Below, one piece after another: positions 19,466-31,561 of a stretch of DNA of 64,000 bases. The DNA lies in the NCBI GenBank assembly GCA_009908505.1, contig JAAAPD010000067.1:62001-126000 (forward strand), in the 5' to 3' direction. The stretch is from Alphaproteobacteria bacterium (GTDB taxonomy: Bacteria > Pseudomonadota > Alphaproteobacteria > Rhodobacterales > Rhodobacteraceae). The notes under the pieces were generated by a model. It worked only from the letters and a program-made list of their open reading frames with translations, searched no databases and was not told where the DNA came from. The translations under genes were made by a program, and so were the position numbers. Numbering within the stretch: position 1 is the first letter of the stretch; every line of letters begins with the position of its first letter.

Positions 19466-20410
19466 ATGAAGCGGCCCCTGACCCTGTTTCTGAGCCTGTT
19501 GCCCGGTCTGGCTGGGGCACTCTCGCTGGACCTGCCCGGCAATGCCACACTCGAGGCCGACGTAACCGAGACACCCGGCATCTACGAGATGCCCATCGGC
19601 CCCTGGCGTGAGGACGGCATGCCGATCCTGTCCGAGCAAGGCAACCTGCGCCAGCAGGCCTGGCGGATCAACGGAGCGAGACTGACGACGGCACAGATTC
19701 TCTTGCCCCTGCGCGCACAACTGACCGAGGACGGCTTCGACATCCTGTTCGAATGTCAGACAGAAGGCTGCGGCGGCTTCGATTTCCGCTTTGCCACTCG
19801 GGTCGTCGACGCGCCGGACATGCACGTCGATCTTGGCGACTTTCGTTATCTGGCCGCCGAAAGAACAGGCGACGAGGGCACCGAATTGGTAAGCCTTTTG
19901 ATCAGCCGGTCGGCTCAAGCTGGCCATGTGCAACTCACGCGGGTTGGTCCGGCAGAGGAAACCGATGCAATCGGGACTGCGACCGGGCAGGCCTTGTCGT
20001 CCGCGTTGCCGGCCGGCACACTACCGGCCCCGACGGACTTGGCGGCCCGCCTTGAACGCACCGGCCATGCTGTGCTGACCGACCTTACGTTCGAAACAGG
20101 ATCGGCCCAGCTGGGCTCGGGCAGCTTCGCCTCGCTCGATGCGTTGGCGGTCTACCTTGCTGCGCATCCGGAACGGCGCGTGGCGCTTGTTGGCCACACT
20201 GATTCGGTCGGCGCGCTTGAGGGGAACATATCGCTCAGCCGACGTCGCGCGGGGTCCGTTCTGGAACGGCTGGTGTCCGATTACGGCGTGCCGCGCCGCC
20301 AGTTGGAGGCCGAGGGCATGGGCTATCTCGCCCCCGTCGCCAGCAACCTGACCGAGGACGGCCGCGAAGCGAACCGGCGCGTCGAGGTCATCATGCTGTC
20401 GACTGACTAG
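19466..20410 (+). CDS. OmpA-family protein (DUF4892-like N-terminus, OmpA C-terminus)
   Basis: Signal peptide; C-terminal VALVGHTDSVGALEGNISLSRRRAGSVLERL. Confidence 0.85.
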   Translation: MKRPLTLFLSLLPGLAGALSLDLPGNATLEADVTETPGIYEMPIGPWREDGMPILSEQGNLRQQAWRINGARLTTAQILLPLRAQLTEDGFDILFECQTEGCGGFDFRFATRVVDAPDMHVDLGDFRYLAAERTGDEGTELVSLLISRSAQAGHVQLTRVGPAEETDAIGTATGQALSSALPAGTLPAPTDLAARLERTGHAVLTDLTFETGSAQLGSGSFASLDALAVYLAAHPERRVALVGHTDSVGALEGNISLSRRRAGSVLERLVSDYGVPRRQLEAEGMGYLAPVASNLTEDGREANRRVEVIMLSTD

Positions 20411-20435
20411 GCCAAATCGCCCTGACACGAAACGG

Positions 20436-20466
20436 CCAAAAAGAAACCGCGGCCCAAGGGCCGCGG
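20436..20466 (-). terminator. Rho-independent terminator of the LysR gene
   Basis: Perfect 9-bp stem CCGCGGCCC-AA-GGGCCGCGG with an A-rich upstream flank (T-rich on minus). Confidence 0.7.
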
Positions 20467-20509
20467 AGGTAAGGAAAGCATCCTCGGGGGATAGTAATAT
20501 AAGGGCGGC

Positions 20510-21415
20510 CTACCAGTTGTCGGGTCCCTTGTCGGCGAAGGCATGGGCCAGGAAGTCGATGAAGGCGCGCACCTTGGGTTGGGTGAAGCGGCCCGGCGGA
20601 TAGACGGCATAGATGCCCTGGGTTTCGACCGGCAGATCGGGGATGGCCTCTTCGACAAGGCCCTTTTCCATGGCCTCGGCATAGAGGAAGCTGGGCAGGT
20701 AAGCGATGCCAAGGCCGGAAATCGCGGCATTCAGCAGCGATTGCCCATCATTCACGGTCAGCCAGCCGGCAGTCCGGACCTGCCGCTTTTCGCCCGAGGG
20801 CGCGGTCAGCTTCCAGACGGCGGAATTGGCGGCGTTGGAATAATGCAGCAGCTTGTGCTCATTCAGATCGTCGATACGCTGCGGTCGGCCGTGTTTCTGG
20901 AAATAGGAGGGGCTGGCCACCATCCGCTTGGAGGTCTCGGTCAGCTTGCGGGCACGCAGGGTGCTGTCTTCCAACTCGCCGATGCGCACGGCCATGTCGA
21001 AGCCTTCGGAGATCAATTCGACATAGCGGTTGTTGAGCACCATGTTCACGGTGATCTCGGGAAATTCCTGAAGGAACTCACCCAGGACCGGCGATAGGTG
21101 GTTGACGCCGAAATCCGTGGCAACCGAGATGCGCAGCAGGCCCGAGGGATCGGACTGCATCGAGGTGACAAGCGCATCGGCCTCGCCCGCATCATTCAGG
21201 ACACGGCGGGCCCGGTCGTAGTAGGCCAGGCCGATCTCGGTCGGACTGACCCGGCGCGTGGTCCGATTGAGAAGCCGCGCGCCAAGGCGCGCCTCAAGCG
21301 ACGAAACGTGCTTGGAAACGGCGGATTTCGAAATCCCCATCTTCTTGGCTGCGTCCGTAAAACCGCCCTGGTCCACAACGGTGGCGAAGGCTTCCATTTC
21401 GGTCAGGCGATCCAT
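20510..21415 (-). CDS. LysR family transcriptional regulator
   Basis: N-terminal HTH MEAFATVVDQGGFTDAAKKMGISKSAVSKHVSSLEARLGARLLNRTTRRVSPTE. Confidence 0.93.
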   Translation of the reverse strand: MDRLTEMEAFATVVDQGGFTDAAKKMGISKSAVSKHVSSLEARLGARLLNRTTRRVSPTEIGLAYYDRARRVLNDAGEADALVTSMQSDPSGLLRISVATDFGVNHLSPVLGEFLQEFPEITVNMVLNNRYVELISEGFDMAVRIGELEDSTLRARKLTETSKRMVASPSYFQKHGRPQRIDDLNEHKLLHYSNAANSAVWKLTAPSGEKRQVRTAGWLTVNDGQSLLNAAISGLGIAYLPSFLYAEAMEKGLVEEAIPDLPVETQGIYAVYPPGRFTQPKVRAFIDFLAHAFADKGPDNW

Positions 21416-21445
21416 CCTGCGTCCCCGATACTATCTTAACATTCA

Positions 21446-21462
21446 ACGCCAATATCTGGCGT
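21446..21462. promoter_or_regulatory. Candidate LysR operator
   Basis: Perfect inverted repeat ACGCCA-ATATC-TGGCGT 31 bp upstream of the LysR start. Confidence 0.4.
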
Positions 21463-21644
21463 CGGAATCGGGCAGGACTGCGGCGCTTGCCTGACAATTG
21501 AAGGGTTTTACGGGGACTGTGCCAAGGCCGGAAACGCGTCTTGGATCGTTCGTCATACCCTGCACCAGAATTGCCCGATTTCGGCACCAATTTGTTCACT
21601 TTCATATGGTCAGTCCTGCACGAGCAGTTCGAGGAGTGTGCGTT

Positions 21645-22652
21645 TTGGCCAACTACCAGATTTACATGCTGAACAAGGCGGACGTATCTGTTTCTAACGG
21701 GACCGATCTGGATGGCGTGACACAAGGCGACGGCTCGCACTTGGAAGGCGAGACGATCACGCTGAACTCCAACAATTGGCAAGCGGTCGATATCACCGAC
21801 GATGACAGCGCCTTCGGCGACAGCGATAGCAGTCAGTCTCTGGACGGGGCGCAGACCATCAACGGCATTTCATACGCGTCGGGAACGACCGTCGAGGCCG
21901 AGTATCAGCTAACCGTGACGGACGGCACCACGACCTACGAGGTCATCGCCTTCAACGTGAACAACAGTTCTCCGGCCTACGGTACGGTGGAAGGGTTGGC
22001 CGTAATCGGTGAATTGCCGCCGACCGGCATTCCTCTGACGGTCCAGACAGCGACCGAGGGGCCCAACTTTCAGGCAGCCGACTACGCCGTTCCCTGTTTC
22101 GCAAGCGGAACACTGATCGACACGCCCGACGGGCCGCGCGCGGTCGAGGCGCTGCATGCTGGTGATTTGGTCATGACTGCCGATCACGGGCCGCAACGGC
22201 TATGCTGGGCCGGGGCCGCAACGGTTGCCGCGGTCGGGGCATACGCACCGATCCACCTTCCTGCCGGCGTCGTCGGCAACACCCGCGCGCTGCGCCTGTC
22301 GCCCGAACACCGCGTACTGGTCGGCGGCTGGCGGGCCGAGCTTTTTTTCGGCGCTGAAAATGTGCTTGTAGCGGCCAAGCATCTTGTCGGGCATTGCGGG
22401 ATACACCGCGCATCAGGCGGTTCGGTGACTTATCACCACCTGATGTGCGGCCGGCACGAGATCCTGTTTGCCGAGGGGGCCGCGACCGAAAGCTTCCACG
22501 TCGGAGACACGATCCTCGACCGGATGCAGGCCGCGACACGCGCCGAACTTCTGACTCTCTTTCCCGAACTCGCCAAGCCCGCGGGGGCCGCCAAACAAAC
22601 CGTCCGCCGCTGCTTGCGTGGGTATGAAGCGACAGTGCTCCTTGCCGCCTGA
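21645..22652 (+). CDS. Hint (Hedgehog/intein) domain-containing protein
   Basis: PCFASGTLIDTPDGPRAVEALHAGDLVMTADHGPQRL...LRLSPEHRVLVGG Hint signature; TTG start with GAGGAG SD 8 nt upstream. Confidence 0.85.
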   Translation: MANYQIYMLNKADVSVSNGTDLDGVTQGDGSHLEGETITLNSNNWQAVDITDDDSAFGDSDSSQSLDGAQTINGISYASGTTVEAEYQLTVTDGTTTYEVIAFNVNNSSPAYGTVEGLAVIGELPPTGIPLTVQTATEGPNFQAADYAVPCFASGTLIDTPDGPRAVEALHAGDLVMTADHGPQRLCWAGAATVAAVGAYAPIHLPAGVVGNTRALRLSPEHRVLVGGWRAELFFGAENVLVAAKHLVGHCGIHRASGGSVTYHHLMCGRHEILFAEGAATESFHVGDTILDRMQAATRAELLTLFPELAKPAGAAKQTVRRCLRGYEATVLLAA

Positions 22653-22655
22653 CTA

Positions 22656-24725
<2,070 letters not shown>

Positions 24726-24742
24726 TCACGCAGGACGCGGCG

Positions 24743-25255
24743 TCAGCGATCCAATTGCGCGAAGAGCAGGCCGCCCTTTCGTCGCAGGGCGCGCCAAGGC
24801 GCCGCGTGACTGTCCAACACCCTTTCCAGGCCCAGCATGTTCGATCGTTCGTCCAACAACAACAGCCACCCACCCCGCCGCAGGTGGGTCAGCATCCGGC
24901 CCAGTACCGCGTGGCGGGCGCCGGTGTCGAGCATGTGCAGGGTTCGGTCGACCAGAAGGATGTCGAACAGGCCGTCGGGTCTGTAGTCGCGCAGATCGGC
25001 CACTTGGCCTGTCAAGTCCAAGCCCTCGGCCTCGGCGGCGGCGACCATGTCGGATATGCCAGCCTCGGACAAGTCGACCCCCACCACCGCGTGCCCGCGC
25101 CGGGCGATGGGCAGCGCGTCGCGCCCCTGCCCGCAGCCGATGTCCAGAAGCCGAACCGGCCGGTGCAGGTGATCGAGGAACGCCGCAACGTCGGCATTGG
25201 GCCGGCCGAGTGCATTGGGCGTCTCGCGGTAAAGGGCGTCATAGTCATAGGCCAT
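24743..25255 (-). CDS. Class I SAM-dependent methyltransferase
   Basis: VRLLDIGCGQGRDALPIARRGHAVVGVDLSEAGI motif I. Confidence 0.88.
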   Translation of the reverse strand: MAYDYDALYRETPNALGRPNADVAAFLDHLHRPVRLLDIGCGQGRDALPIARRGHAVVGVDLSEAGISDMVAAAEAEGLDLTGQVADLRDYRPDGLFDILLVDRTLHMLDTGARHAVLGRMLTHLRRGGWLLLLDERSNMLGLERVLDSHAAPWRALRRKGGLLFAQLDR

Positions 25256-25311
25256 GCCGCCTGTTCTAGCGGCGGCCTTGCCCCATGGCTAAGTGAAATA
25301 TTCCGTGAACG

Positions 25312-25713
25312 TCACTCGTCCATGGTTTCCACGCAATGCCGACGAAATGCCTTTTTCAGCATGTCCAGTTCAGCCCGCAGCAGGCCCATTTCGGCGCGAA
25401 TATCCTCGGCCAGGGCATCACCGGCGACGATGGCGAAGGACCCCAAGACAGCAGCATCTCGGCGGTCGTTTATCAGAAAGGTCTGCACCCCGTCGGATAT
25501 TCGATCCGCGGGGATCGGGACGCGGACATACCAGCATTCCTCGACCCGGTCCTCCTCGACCTCGACGCCCTCGACCGGCTGATCCAGATGGGTGACCTCG
25601 ATGTCGGGTTGCCAGTTGTCGCGCCCGGCCCGCTTGAGAACGCCATGCCAGACCCCTTCGATCAGGCGCAGCTTGGTCAGCGTCACGTCTTGTCCCATGG
25701 CATCCTCTTTCAC
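25312..25713 (-). CDS. Conserved hypothetical protein
   Basis: 133-aa ORF with coding-like composition, overlapping the next gene by 4 bp; start may be MGQDVTLTK. Confidence 0.65.
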   Translation of the reverse strand: MKEDAMGQDVTLTKLRLIEGVWHGVLKRAGRDNWQPDIEVTHLDQPVEGVEVEEDRVEECWYVRVPIPADRISDGVQTFLINDRRDAAVLGSFAIVAGDALAEDIRAEMGLLRAELDMLKKAFRRHCVETMDE

Positions 25714-26549
25714 AACTCGGCGCGGGGCACGCGGCAGAAGGTGACATCGCGGATCGTCACCTGGTTCATTTCCGGCCCCTCGAAGATCACGTCAACCCAC
25801 ATGGATTCGACCCGCTTCTCGTTCAGGTTGGTGTAGGCGAGGTCGAATTCCACCGTCACCTGGTCCTCGTGCAGGGGCAGTTCCCGCACGATCTGTTCGG
25901 TATTGGGGCCGTGGCGCACGTTCAGGCGGGCGAAAATCTCCAGCGGCTTTTCCATCTCGACAATCACGTCCATGCGGAGCAGGTGCCGCTTGCGCAGCCC
26001 GTCGCAGGCGGATTCGGGCAGGTTCAGAACGAGGCTCAGGAACGACCCGTCGAACCGGAACACATCCAGACGCAAGCCGAACGGGGCCAGGTCGGACTCG
26101 CGCGTGTTGCGAAGCTGGCGCAGGGTCAGCTCCGAGATCTGGCAATCATGAAACAGTGTGACCTCGTCGCCCAGCATCGTGCGGGACTCGACCGCCGCCA
26201 AACCCTTTACCGGCAGCGCACCGCGCCAGGCCTGCGGCCGCCAGGACCAATCGGTGCCCTGCGGACGCGGAAAGGTCGTCGATCCGACACGCGGCAGGGC
26301 CAGCCGGCTATCGGCCTGGTAGGTCAGTTCATCCAGCGAGTGGCGCAGGTTGCGCGCGGCGTTGCGCTGGCGGCGCAGTTCCGATAGCTCGGTCTTGGGC
26401 GCTTCGGCGGCCGCGCGCGACCAGTATCGCCGCATGCGCCGGTTCACGAACCGTGCCACTAGCCCTTTGCGCAGCTTCGCCATTTTCGGCCTTCGCGTTG
26501 TTTGGTCTTCGGCAACATACCTGCCAAATTGTTTCAGGAAAGGAAACAA
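25710..26549 (-). CDS. Conserved hypothetical protein (resembles DUF6478 family)
   Basis: FPRPQGTDWSWRPQAWRGAL...DEVTLFHDCQISELTLRQLRN. Confidence 0.6.
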   Translation of the reverse strand: MFPFLKQFGRYVAEDQTTRRPKMAKLRKGLVARFVNRRMRRYWSRAAAEAPKTELSELRRQRNAARNLRHSLDELTYQADSRLALPRVGSTTFPRPQGTDWSWRPQAWRGALPVKGLAAVESRTMLGDEVTLFHDCQISELTLRQLRNTRESDLAPFGLRLDVFRFDGSFLSLVLNLPESACDGLRKRHLLRMDVIVEMEKPLEIFARLNVRHGPNTEQIVRELPLHEDQVTVEFDLAYTNLNEKRVESMWVDVIFEGPEMNQVTIRDVTFCRVPRAEL

Positions 26550-26591
26550 CTACACGGCGGCAATCGGGGATTTTGCAACACCGCCCGACCT

Positions 26592-27224
26592 TCAGGACGG
26601 GTCTGCCGCCGGTCGGTTCACCTCTCCCAGAGCGTTGAACGTGAGCTCCAGTAGCGTGCGCCCGGCGTCACGCCCCAGTGGCGCGCGGCTGTAGCTTAGG
26701 GCTGAAACGGTCACCAGCCTGTCACCAACATCCGTGAATCCGCGCCAGATCGCGGGGGTAGTGCCGGGCACAGGCGCACCGCCCTTGTCCTCGAAACGCA
26801 CAAGCACGAGGTTATCATTCACGTGGACCTCGCCAATATCGACCCCGGCGTCACCACTGGCCAGAAGTGCCCGGCCCGCATCATCACGCAGATAGTCGGC
26901 AAGCCCGGCCGCGCCTTCGGTCACGAGGGCACTGCCCGGGTCGCCGAACTGAACGGTCAGCAGACCTGCCCGGTCGGGCATTACCGCGGCCCGGTCCGAC
27001 AACACTGCACAGCCCGCCAGGATGGCGAAACCGCGCGACGCGGAACTTGACGATTGGTCGACGCAATAACCCTCGGGGCCGCGCACCCGCACGTCACCGC
27101 CCAGCATGGAAAGCGTGCGGATGCCATCGCCGGTCATGTCGCGGCCACCGCCGGGAAATTGCAGCCCATCAGCACATCCGGCCAACCACGCAAGGGCGAT
27201 AAACGCCGTTAAGGGTTTGTGCAT
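26592..27224 (-). CDS. Hypothetical lipoprotein
   Basis: Lipobox LAWLAGCADG; 210-aa intact ORF. Confidence 0.7.
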   Translation of the reverse strand: MHKPLTAFIALAWLAGCADGLQFPGGGRDMTGDGIRTLSMLGGDVRVRGPEGYCVDQSSSSASRGFAILAGCAVLSDRAAVMPDRAGLLTVQFGDPGSALVTEGAAGLADYLRDDAGRALLASGDAGVDIGEVHVNDNLVLVRFEDKGGAPVPGTTPAIWRGFTDVGDRLVTVSALSYSRAPLGRDAGRTLLELTFNALGEVNRPAADPS

Positions 27225-27323
27225 TCCCCGCCTCCGGTTCGGTTTACCGGGTTCGTCTAAAGCGATGCGCTGGCTTGAACAAGCCCGATTGCCCCCGTCA
27301 AGGCAAGCAGCCTATAGGGGGTC

Positions 27324-28229
27324 ATGCGGTTCGAGCCCCCATATGGCGCGATGCGGGACTTCGTGGCCCCGGCCCGGCCGTCACGGTCCCTCGGCACCGT
27401 GACGGTCGTCTTCTTGATGTTCTGGGTCAGCTATTGGGGCCTGCCGTGGCTGCTAGTGGTGCTGGGCGTCGGTCGCGACTGGCTGGCGGACTTCGCATTG
27501 GGCGCAACGCCCGGCATGCTGTTCCTGAGCCTGTCGAGTTTCGCCTTGCCCATCGCGGCCCTCGCCTATGGTTTGCGGCACTTCCATCAACGCAAGCTTC
27601 GGAGCCTTCTGGGCCGCGGCGAACACGATTCTGGCCTTTTCCTTAATACCCTTCGCAACACGGCGCTTTGCCTGGGCATCGTGACGCTGTCGGGCGGGCT
27701 GGCGGTGCCCCTGATCGTCGATATCCGCCCGCTGCCCCTGTGGCTTCTGATGCTGCCCTTCGCGTTGCTGGCGACATCAATCCAGATCGCCGCCGAGGAA
27801 TTGCTGTTTCGCGGCTACCTGCAACAACAACTGGGTGCGTTGTCATCCCGGCCATTTATCTGGATGGTCCTGCCAAGCCTGCTGTTCGCCTTGCCCCACG
27901 CCCTCAATACCGTCACATTCGCCGATGCCGCCTTCTACGTATCCTGGACCTTTCTGTTCGGCCTTGCCGCCGCTGACCTGACAGCCCGGTCGGGCACGCT
28001 GGGCCCCGCCCTGGCGATGCACCTGGCCAACAATGCCGTGCAATTCACGCTATTCGGGTTCAAGGACGGGCCGATGTCCGGCTTTGCGCTGATCCTCTAC
28101 GAATGGGACGGCGCGCCCCTGACATGGATTCAGCCCGACTATCCGCTGGCCTCGGTCTTCTTTCTTCTTACCAGCTTCCTGACGCTTCTTGTCCTGTGGC
28201 TTTCCGCCCGGCTGGCCATCCGTCGCTGA
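27324..28229 (+). CDS. CPBP family intramembrane glutamic endopeptidase
   Basis: AAEELLFRGYLQQQL (EExxxR) and LLFALPHALN motifs, multi-TM. Confidence 0.9.
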   Translation: MRFEPPYGAMRDFVAPARPSRSLGTVTVVFLMFWVSYWGLPWLLVVLGVGRDWLADFALGATPGMLFLSLSSFALPIAALAYGLRHFHQRKLRSLLGRGEHDSGLFLNTLRNTALCLGIVTLSGGLAVPLIVDIRPLPLWLLMLPFALLATSIQIAAEELLFRGYLQQQLGALSSRPFIWMVLPSLLFALPHALNTVTFADAAFYVSWTFLFGLAAADLTARSGTLGPALAMHLANNAVQFTLFGFKDGPMSGFALILYEWDGAPLTWIQPDYPLASVFFLLTSFLTLLVLWLSARLAIRR

Positions 28230-28283
28230 TTGCATTCCCTTGCCGCCCGGCTTATCTCGGGTATCGCAACGTCAGAGGCGCCC

Positions 28284-29240
28284 ATGAACTGGATTTCGAA
28301 CTACGTCCGCCCGCGCATCAACTCGATCTTCTCGCGCCGCGAAGTGCCCGAGAACCTTTGGTCGAAATGCGATGAATGCGGCACGATGCTGTTTCACCGG
28401 GAACTGAAAGAGGCGCTGAATGTCTGCACCTCTTGCGGCCACCACATGGGCATCACCCCGCGCGACCGCTTCAAGGCTCTGTTCGACGGCGGCATCTTCA
28501 CCGAGGTCGAGGTGCCCAAACCCGTCGAGGACCCGCTGAAATTCCGCGACCAGAAGCGTTATCCCGACCGGTTGCGGGCCGCCCAGAAAAAGACGGGCGA
28601 ACGCGAGGCAATGCTTGTCGTCGAGGGTGAGATCGGCCGCACCCCCATCGTGGCCGCCGGGCAGGACTTTTCCTTTATGGGCGGGTCGATGTCGATGTAT
28701 GTGGGCAACGCCATCATCGCCGCCGCCGAACGCGCGATCGAGAAACGCTGCCCGCTGGTGCTTTTTTCGGCTGCCGGGGGCGCACGGATGCAAGAGGGCA
28801 TCCTGGGCCTTATGCAGATGCCGCGCACCACCATCGCGGTGCAGATGCTCAAGGAGGCCGGGCTTCCCTATATCGTCGTCCTGACCCACCCGACCACCGG
28901 CGGCGTGACGGCATCCTATGCCATGCTGGGCGATGTGCAGATCGCCGAGCCGAATGCGCTGATCGGCTTTGCCGGGGCACGGGTGATCGAACAGACCATC
29001 CGCGAGAAATTGCCGGAGGGTTTCCAGCGCGCCGAATACCTGCTGGATCACGGCATGCTGGACCGGGTCACGCCGCGCGCGCAATTGCGCGACGAGTTGA
29101 TCACCATAGCCAGGATGCTGATGGGTGAGGGGCCGGCCGTCGCCGGCGACCTGCCCGCCCCGACCGACGAGGACCGTGCCGAAACCCCGGCCCAAGCCCC
29201 CCAGGAGGCCGCGGAAACCGAAAAGGACGAAAAGGCGTGA
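28284..29240 (+). CDS. accD: Acetyl-CoA carboxylase carboxyltransferase subunit beta
   Basis: [31 protein letters not shown] zinc finger; [14 protein letters not shown]. Confidence 0.95.
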   Translation: MNWISNYVRPRINSIFSRREVPENLWSKCDECGTMLFHRELKEALNVCTSCGHHMGITPRDRFKALFDGGIFTEVEVPKPVEDPLKFRDQKRYPDRLRAAQKKTGEREAMLVVEGEIGRTPIVAAGQDFSFMGGSMSMYVGNAIIAAAERAIEKRCPLVLFSAAGGARMQEGILGLMQMPRTTIAVQMLKEAGLPYIVVLTHPTTGGVTASYAMLGDVQIAEPNALIGFAGARVIEQTIREKLPEGFQRAEYLLDHGMLDRVTPRAQLRDELITIARMLMGEGPAVAGDLPAPTDEDRAETPAQAPQEAAETEKDEKA

Positions 29241-30508
29241 CGGCTGGGTCCGACATCATCCTCGAACGGATGATGGCCCTGCACCCCAAGATCATCGACC
29301 TGACGCTGGACCGGGTCTGGCGCCTGCTCCAGGCGCTGGGCAATCCGCAGGACCGCTTGCCGCCCGTGATCCATATCGCGGGCACCAACGGCAAGGGGTC
29401 GACCCAGGCCATGATCCGTGCCGGCCTGGAAGGCGCCGGAAAAAGCGTGCACGCCTATACGTCACCGCACCTGGCGCGGTTCCATGAACGCATCCGCCTT
29501 GCAGGTGACCTGATCGCCGAGGATCATCTGGCCGATGTTCTGGACCGCTGCTACGGCGCCAATGGCGACCAAGCGATCACCTATTTCGAGATCACCACCT
29601 GCGCGGCACTGCTGGCCTTTGCCGAAACGCCGGCGGATTACACCCTGCTCGAAGTGGGCCTTGGCGGGCGCTTGGACGCCACCAACGTGATCGACACCCC
29701 TGCCTTGACGGTCATCACGCCGGTGGACATGGACCACCAGCAATTCCTGGGCGACACCCTGCCCCGGATCGCCGGGGAAAAGGCCGGGATCATCAAGCGC
29801 GGCGTGCCCTGCATCGTCGGGCGCCAGCACGACGACGCGCTGGACGTGATCGAAAAGCAGGCCGCACGGCTGTCTGCACCGGTTCTGGCCCATGGCCAGC
29901 ACTGGCACATTGCCGAGGAGCGCGGCCGCGTGATCTACCAGGATGAAACCGGCCTTCTGGACCTGCCCCTGCCCAGCCTGCCCGGGCCGCACCAGGTCGA
30001 GAATGCAGGCATGGCCCTGGCCGCGCTGCGCCGGCTGGGCTTCGGCGAAACCGCCAGCGAGGCCGCGATGACCGATGCCAGCTGGCCCGCTCGGATGCAG
30101 AAGCTGACCGAGGGCAGACTTGTCGATGCGATTCGGCCGGCCGAGCTCTGGCTCGATGGCGGGCACAACCCGGCAGCGGGCGCGGCCCTGGCCGCAACGC
30201 TGGACCGCCTGCCGAACCGACCCACGCACCTGGTCTGCGGCATGTTGAACACCAAGGATATCGGCGGCTACATGACCCCCCTGGCGCGCCATGCCGACAG
30301 CCTGACCGCGATTTCAATTCCCGGCGAAGAGGCAACCCTGCCGGCCGAGACCACGGCACAGGCTGCTGCACAGGCCGGCATGACAACCGCAACCGCCCCT
30401 GACCTGAACAGTGCCCTGAAGGCCATCACCGCCGAACACCCCGGGGGGCGCATCCTGATCTGTGGCTCTCTCTACCTGGCCGGGCACGTCCTAAGGGCTA
30501 ACGCATGA
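29237..30508 (+). CDS. folC: Bifunctional folylpolyglutamate synthase/dihydrofolate synthase
   Basis: [51 protein letters not shown]. Confidence 0.94.
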   Translation: MTAGSDIILERMMALHPKIIDLTLDRVWRLLQALGNPQDRLPPVIHIAGTNGKGSTQAMIRAGLEGAGKSVHAYTSPHLARFHERIRLAGDLIAEDHLADVLDRCYGANGDQAITYFEITTCAALLAFAETPADYTLLEVGLGGRLDATNVIDTPALTVITPVDMDHQQFLGDTLPRIAGEKAGIIKRGVPCIVGRQHDDALDVIEKQAARLSAPVLAHGQHWHIAEERGRVIYQDETGLLDLPLPSLPGPHQVENAGMALAALRRLGFGETASEAAMTDASWPARMQKLTEGRLVDAIRPAELWLDGGHNPAAGAALAATLDRLPNRPTHLVCGMLNTKDIGGYMTPLARHADSLTAISIPGEEATLPAETTAQAAAQAGMTTATAPDLNSALKAITAEHPGGRILICGSLYLAGHVLRANA

Positions 30509-31035
30509 TCCGCGTGCTCGCCCTTTCGATGTTGGCCACGCCCGCCACGGCGGCGGATTTCGTGTTCTGCTGGCAGGGTGACAACGGCTACCGGATGGAA
30601 GGCCGGATGACGGTGCCCGACGACCAACTCTCGCAGCCTCTTGTCACCCATGACGACGTGTCGGGGTTCTTCATCCAGGGCTTTCACAACGACATTCCCA
30701 TCGGCAGCTGGGACCTGTCGCAACTAACACCCGGAACCAGCTGGAACCTGTCCTTCGACCCGCGCGGCATGGTCTTTCCCACCGGCGGCATGCACAACAG
30801 TCCCAAGGGCCAGGCCTGGAATGCGGGCGGACGTGCCGACGATTGCGGCAACCCCGGTTTCGGATTCAATTCGGGGACCAATGCGCAGGACCTTTGCGTC
30901 AACGACACGTGGATCACGGACAGCATGATCAATCGCTACACGCGCTTTCCGGTCTACGAAGCCGGGTCGGTTGACCTCGATTGCGGCGGCGCACCGCTGC
31001 TTGGTGCCATCTCGACTGATCGGCGGCCATCCTGA
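30505..31035 (+). CDS. Hypothetical secreted protein
   Basis: Signal peptide [17 protein letters not shown]; 4-bp overlap with folC. Confidence 0.75.
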   Translation: MIRVLALSMLATPATAADFVFCWQGDNGYRMEGRMTVPDDQLSQPLVTHDDVSGFFIQGFHNDIPIGSWDLSQLTPGTSWNLSFDPRGMVFPTGGMHNSPKGQAWNAGGRADDCGNPGFGFNSGTNAQDLCVNDTWITDSMINRYTRFPVYEAGSVDLDCGGAPLLGAISTDRRPS

Positions 31036-31079
31036 CGAAGGCGCCCCGCGAAAAAGCGACTCGACGATTCGATTTTCCT

Positions 31080-31109
31080 TTGACGCGCGAATCACCCTCT
31101 GTCTATATG
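31080..31109 (+). promoter_or_regulatory. Candidate sigma70 promoter
   Basis: TTGACG-N17-CTATAT (or N18-TATATG). Confidence 0.45.
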
Positions 31110-31561
31110 TTGTCACAAATGCAATATGCGCCGGGCCTGCCAGCCGGTCATACATGATCTAGCGCATATTCATGGGGGTGGGACGATGTTCAGCTTGGGT
31201 GGAAGCACAGGACGAGACACGGGGTGTTCCCGGTGCAGCCGATCCATGACCGCGTATTCGAACGCCGGGTTCCAGCCCGAAAACTCATTCCAAAGCCGCG
31301 ATGTCGCCAAACGGGTGACCAACGGCCACAAACACCTTGTTTTGCCCGACACCGGCCGCGCCAGGATCGGGCAAACGCTGTTCAATCCCGGGGCCTGATG
31401 CTTTCGCGTCGGGCGCGGGGACATGGTTTGGCAGGGCGGGGGGACGGGCCCACGGGCTCGTCCTCTTGTATCCGGCCCGGCCTATCGCGAAACGCCGCCC
31501 CGTCGGGCGCATCGGGGCGGAAAGAAACCTGTCGAGCAGGCGCCGAGGAGTAGAGTTGGGG

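Noticed and set aside
31170-31553. Minus-strand 84-aa and plus-strand 109-aa ORFs in the rhodanese leader
   Set aside because: No SD, no recognisable motif and mutually overlapping frames; treated as non-coding unless conservation shows otherwise.
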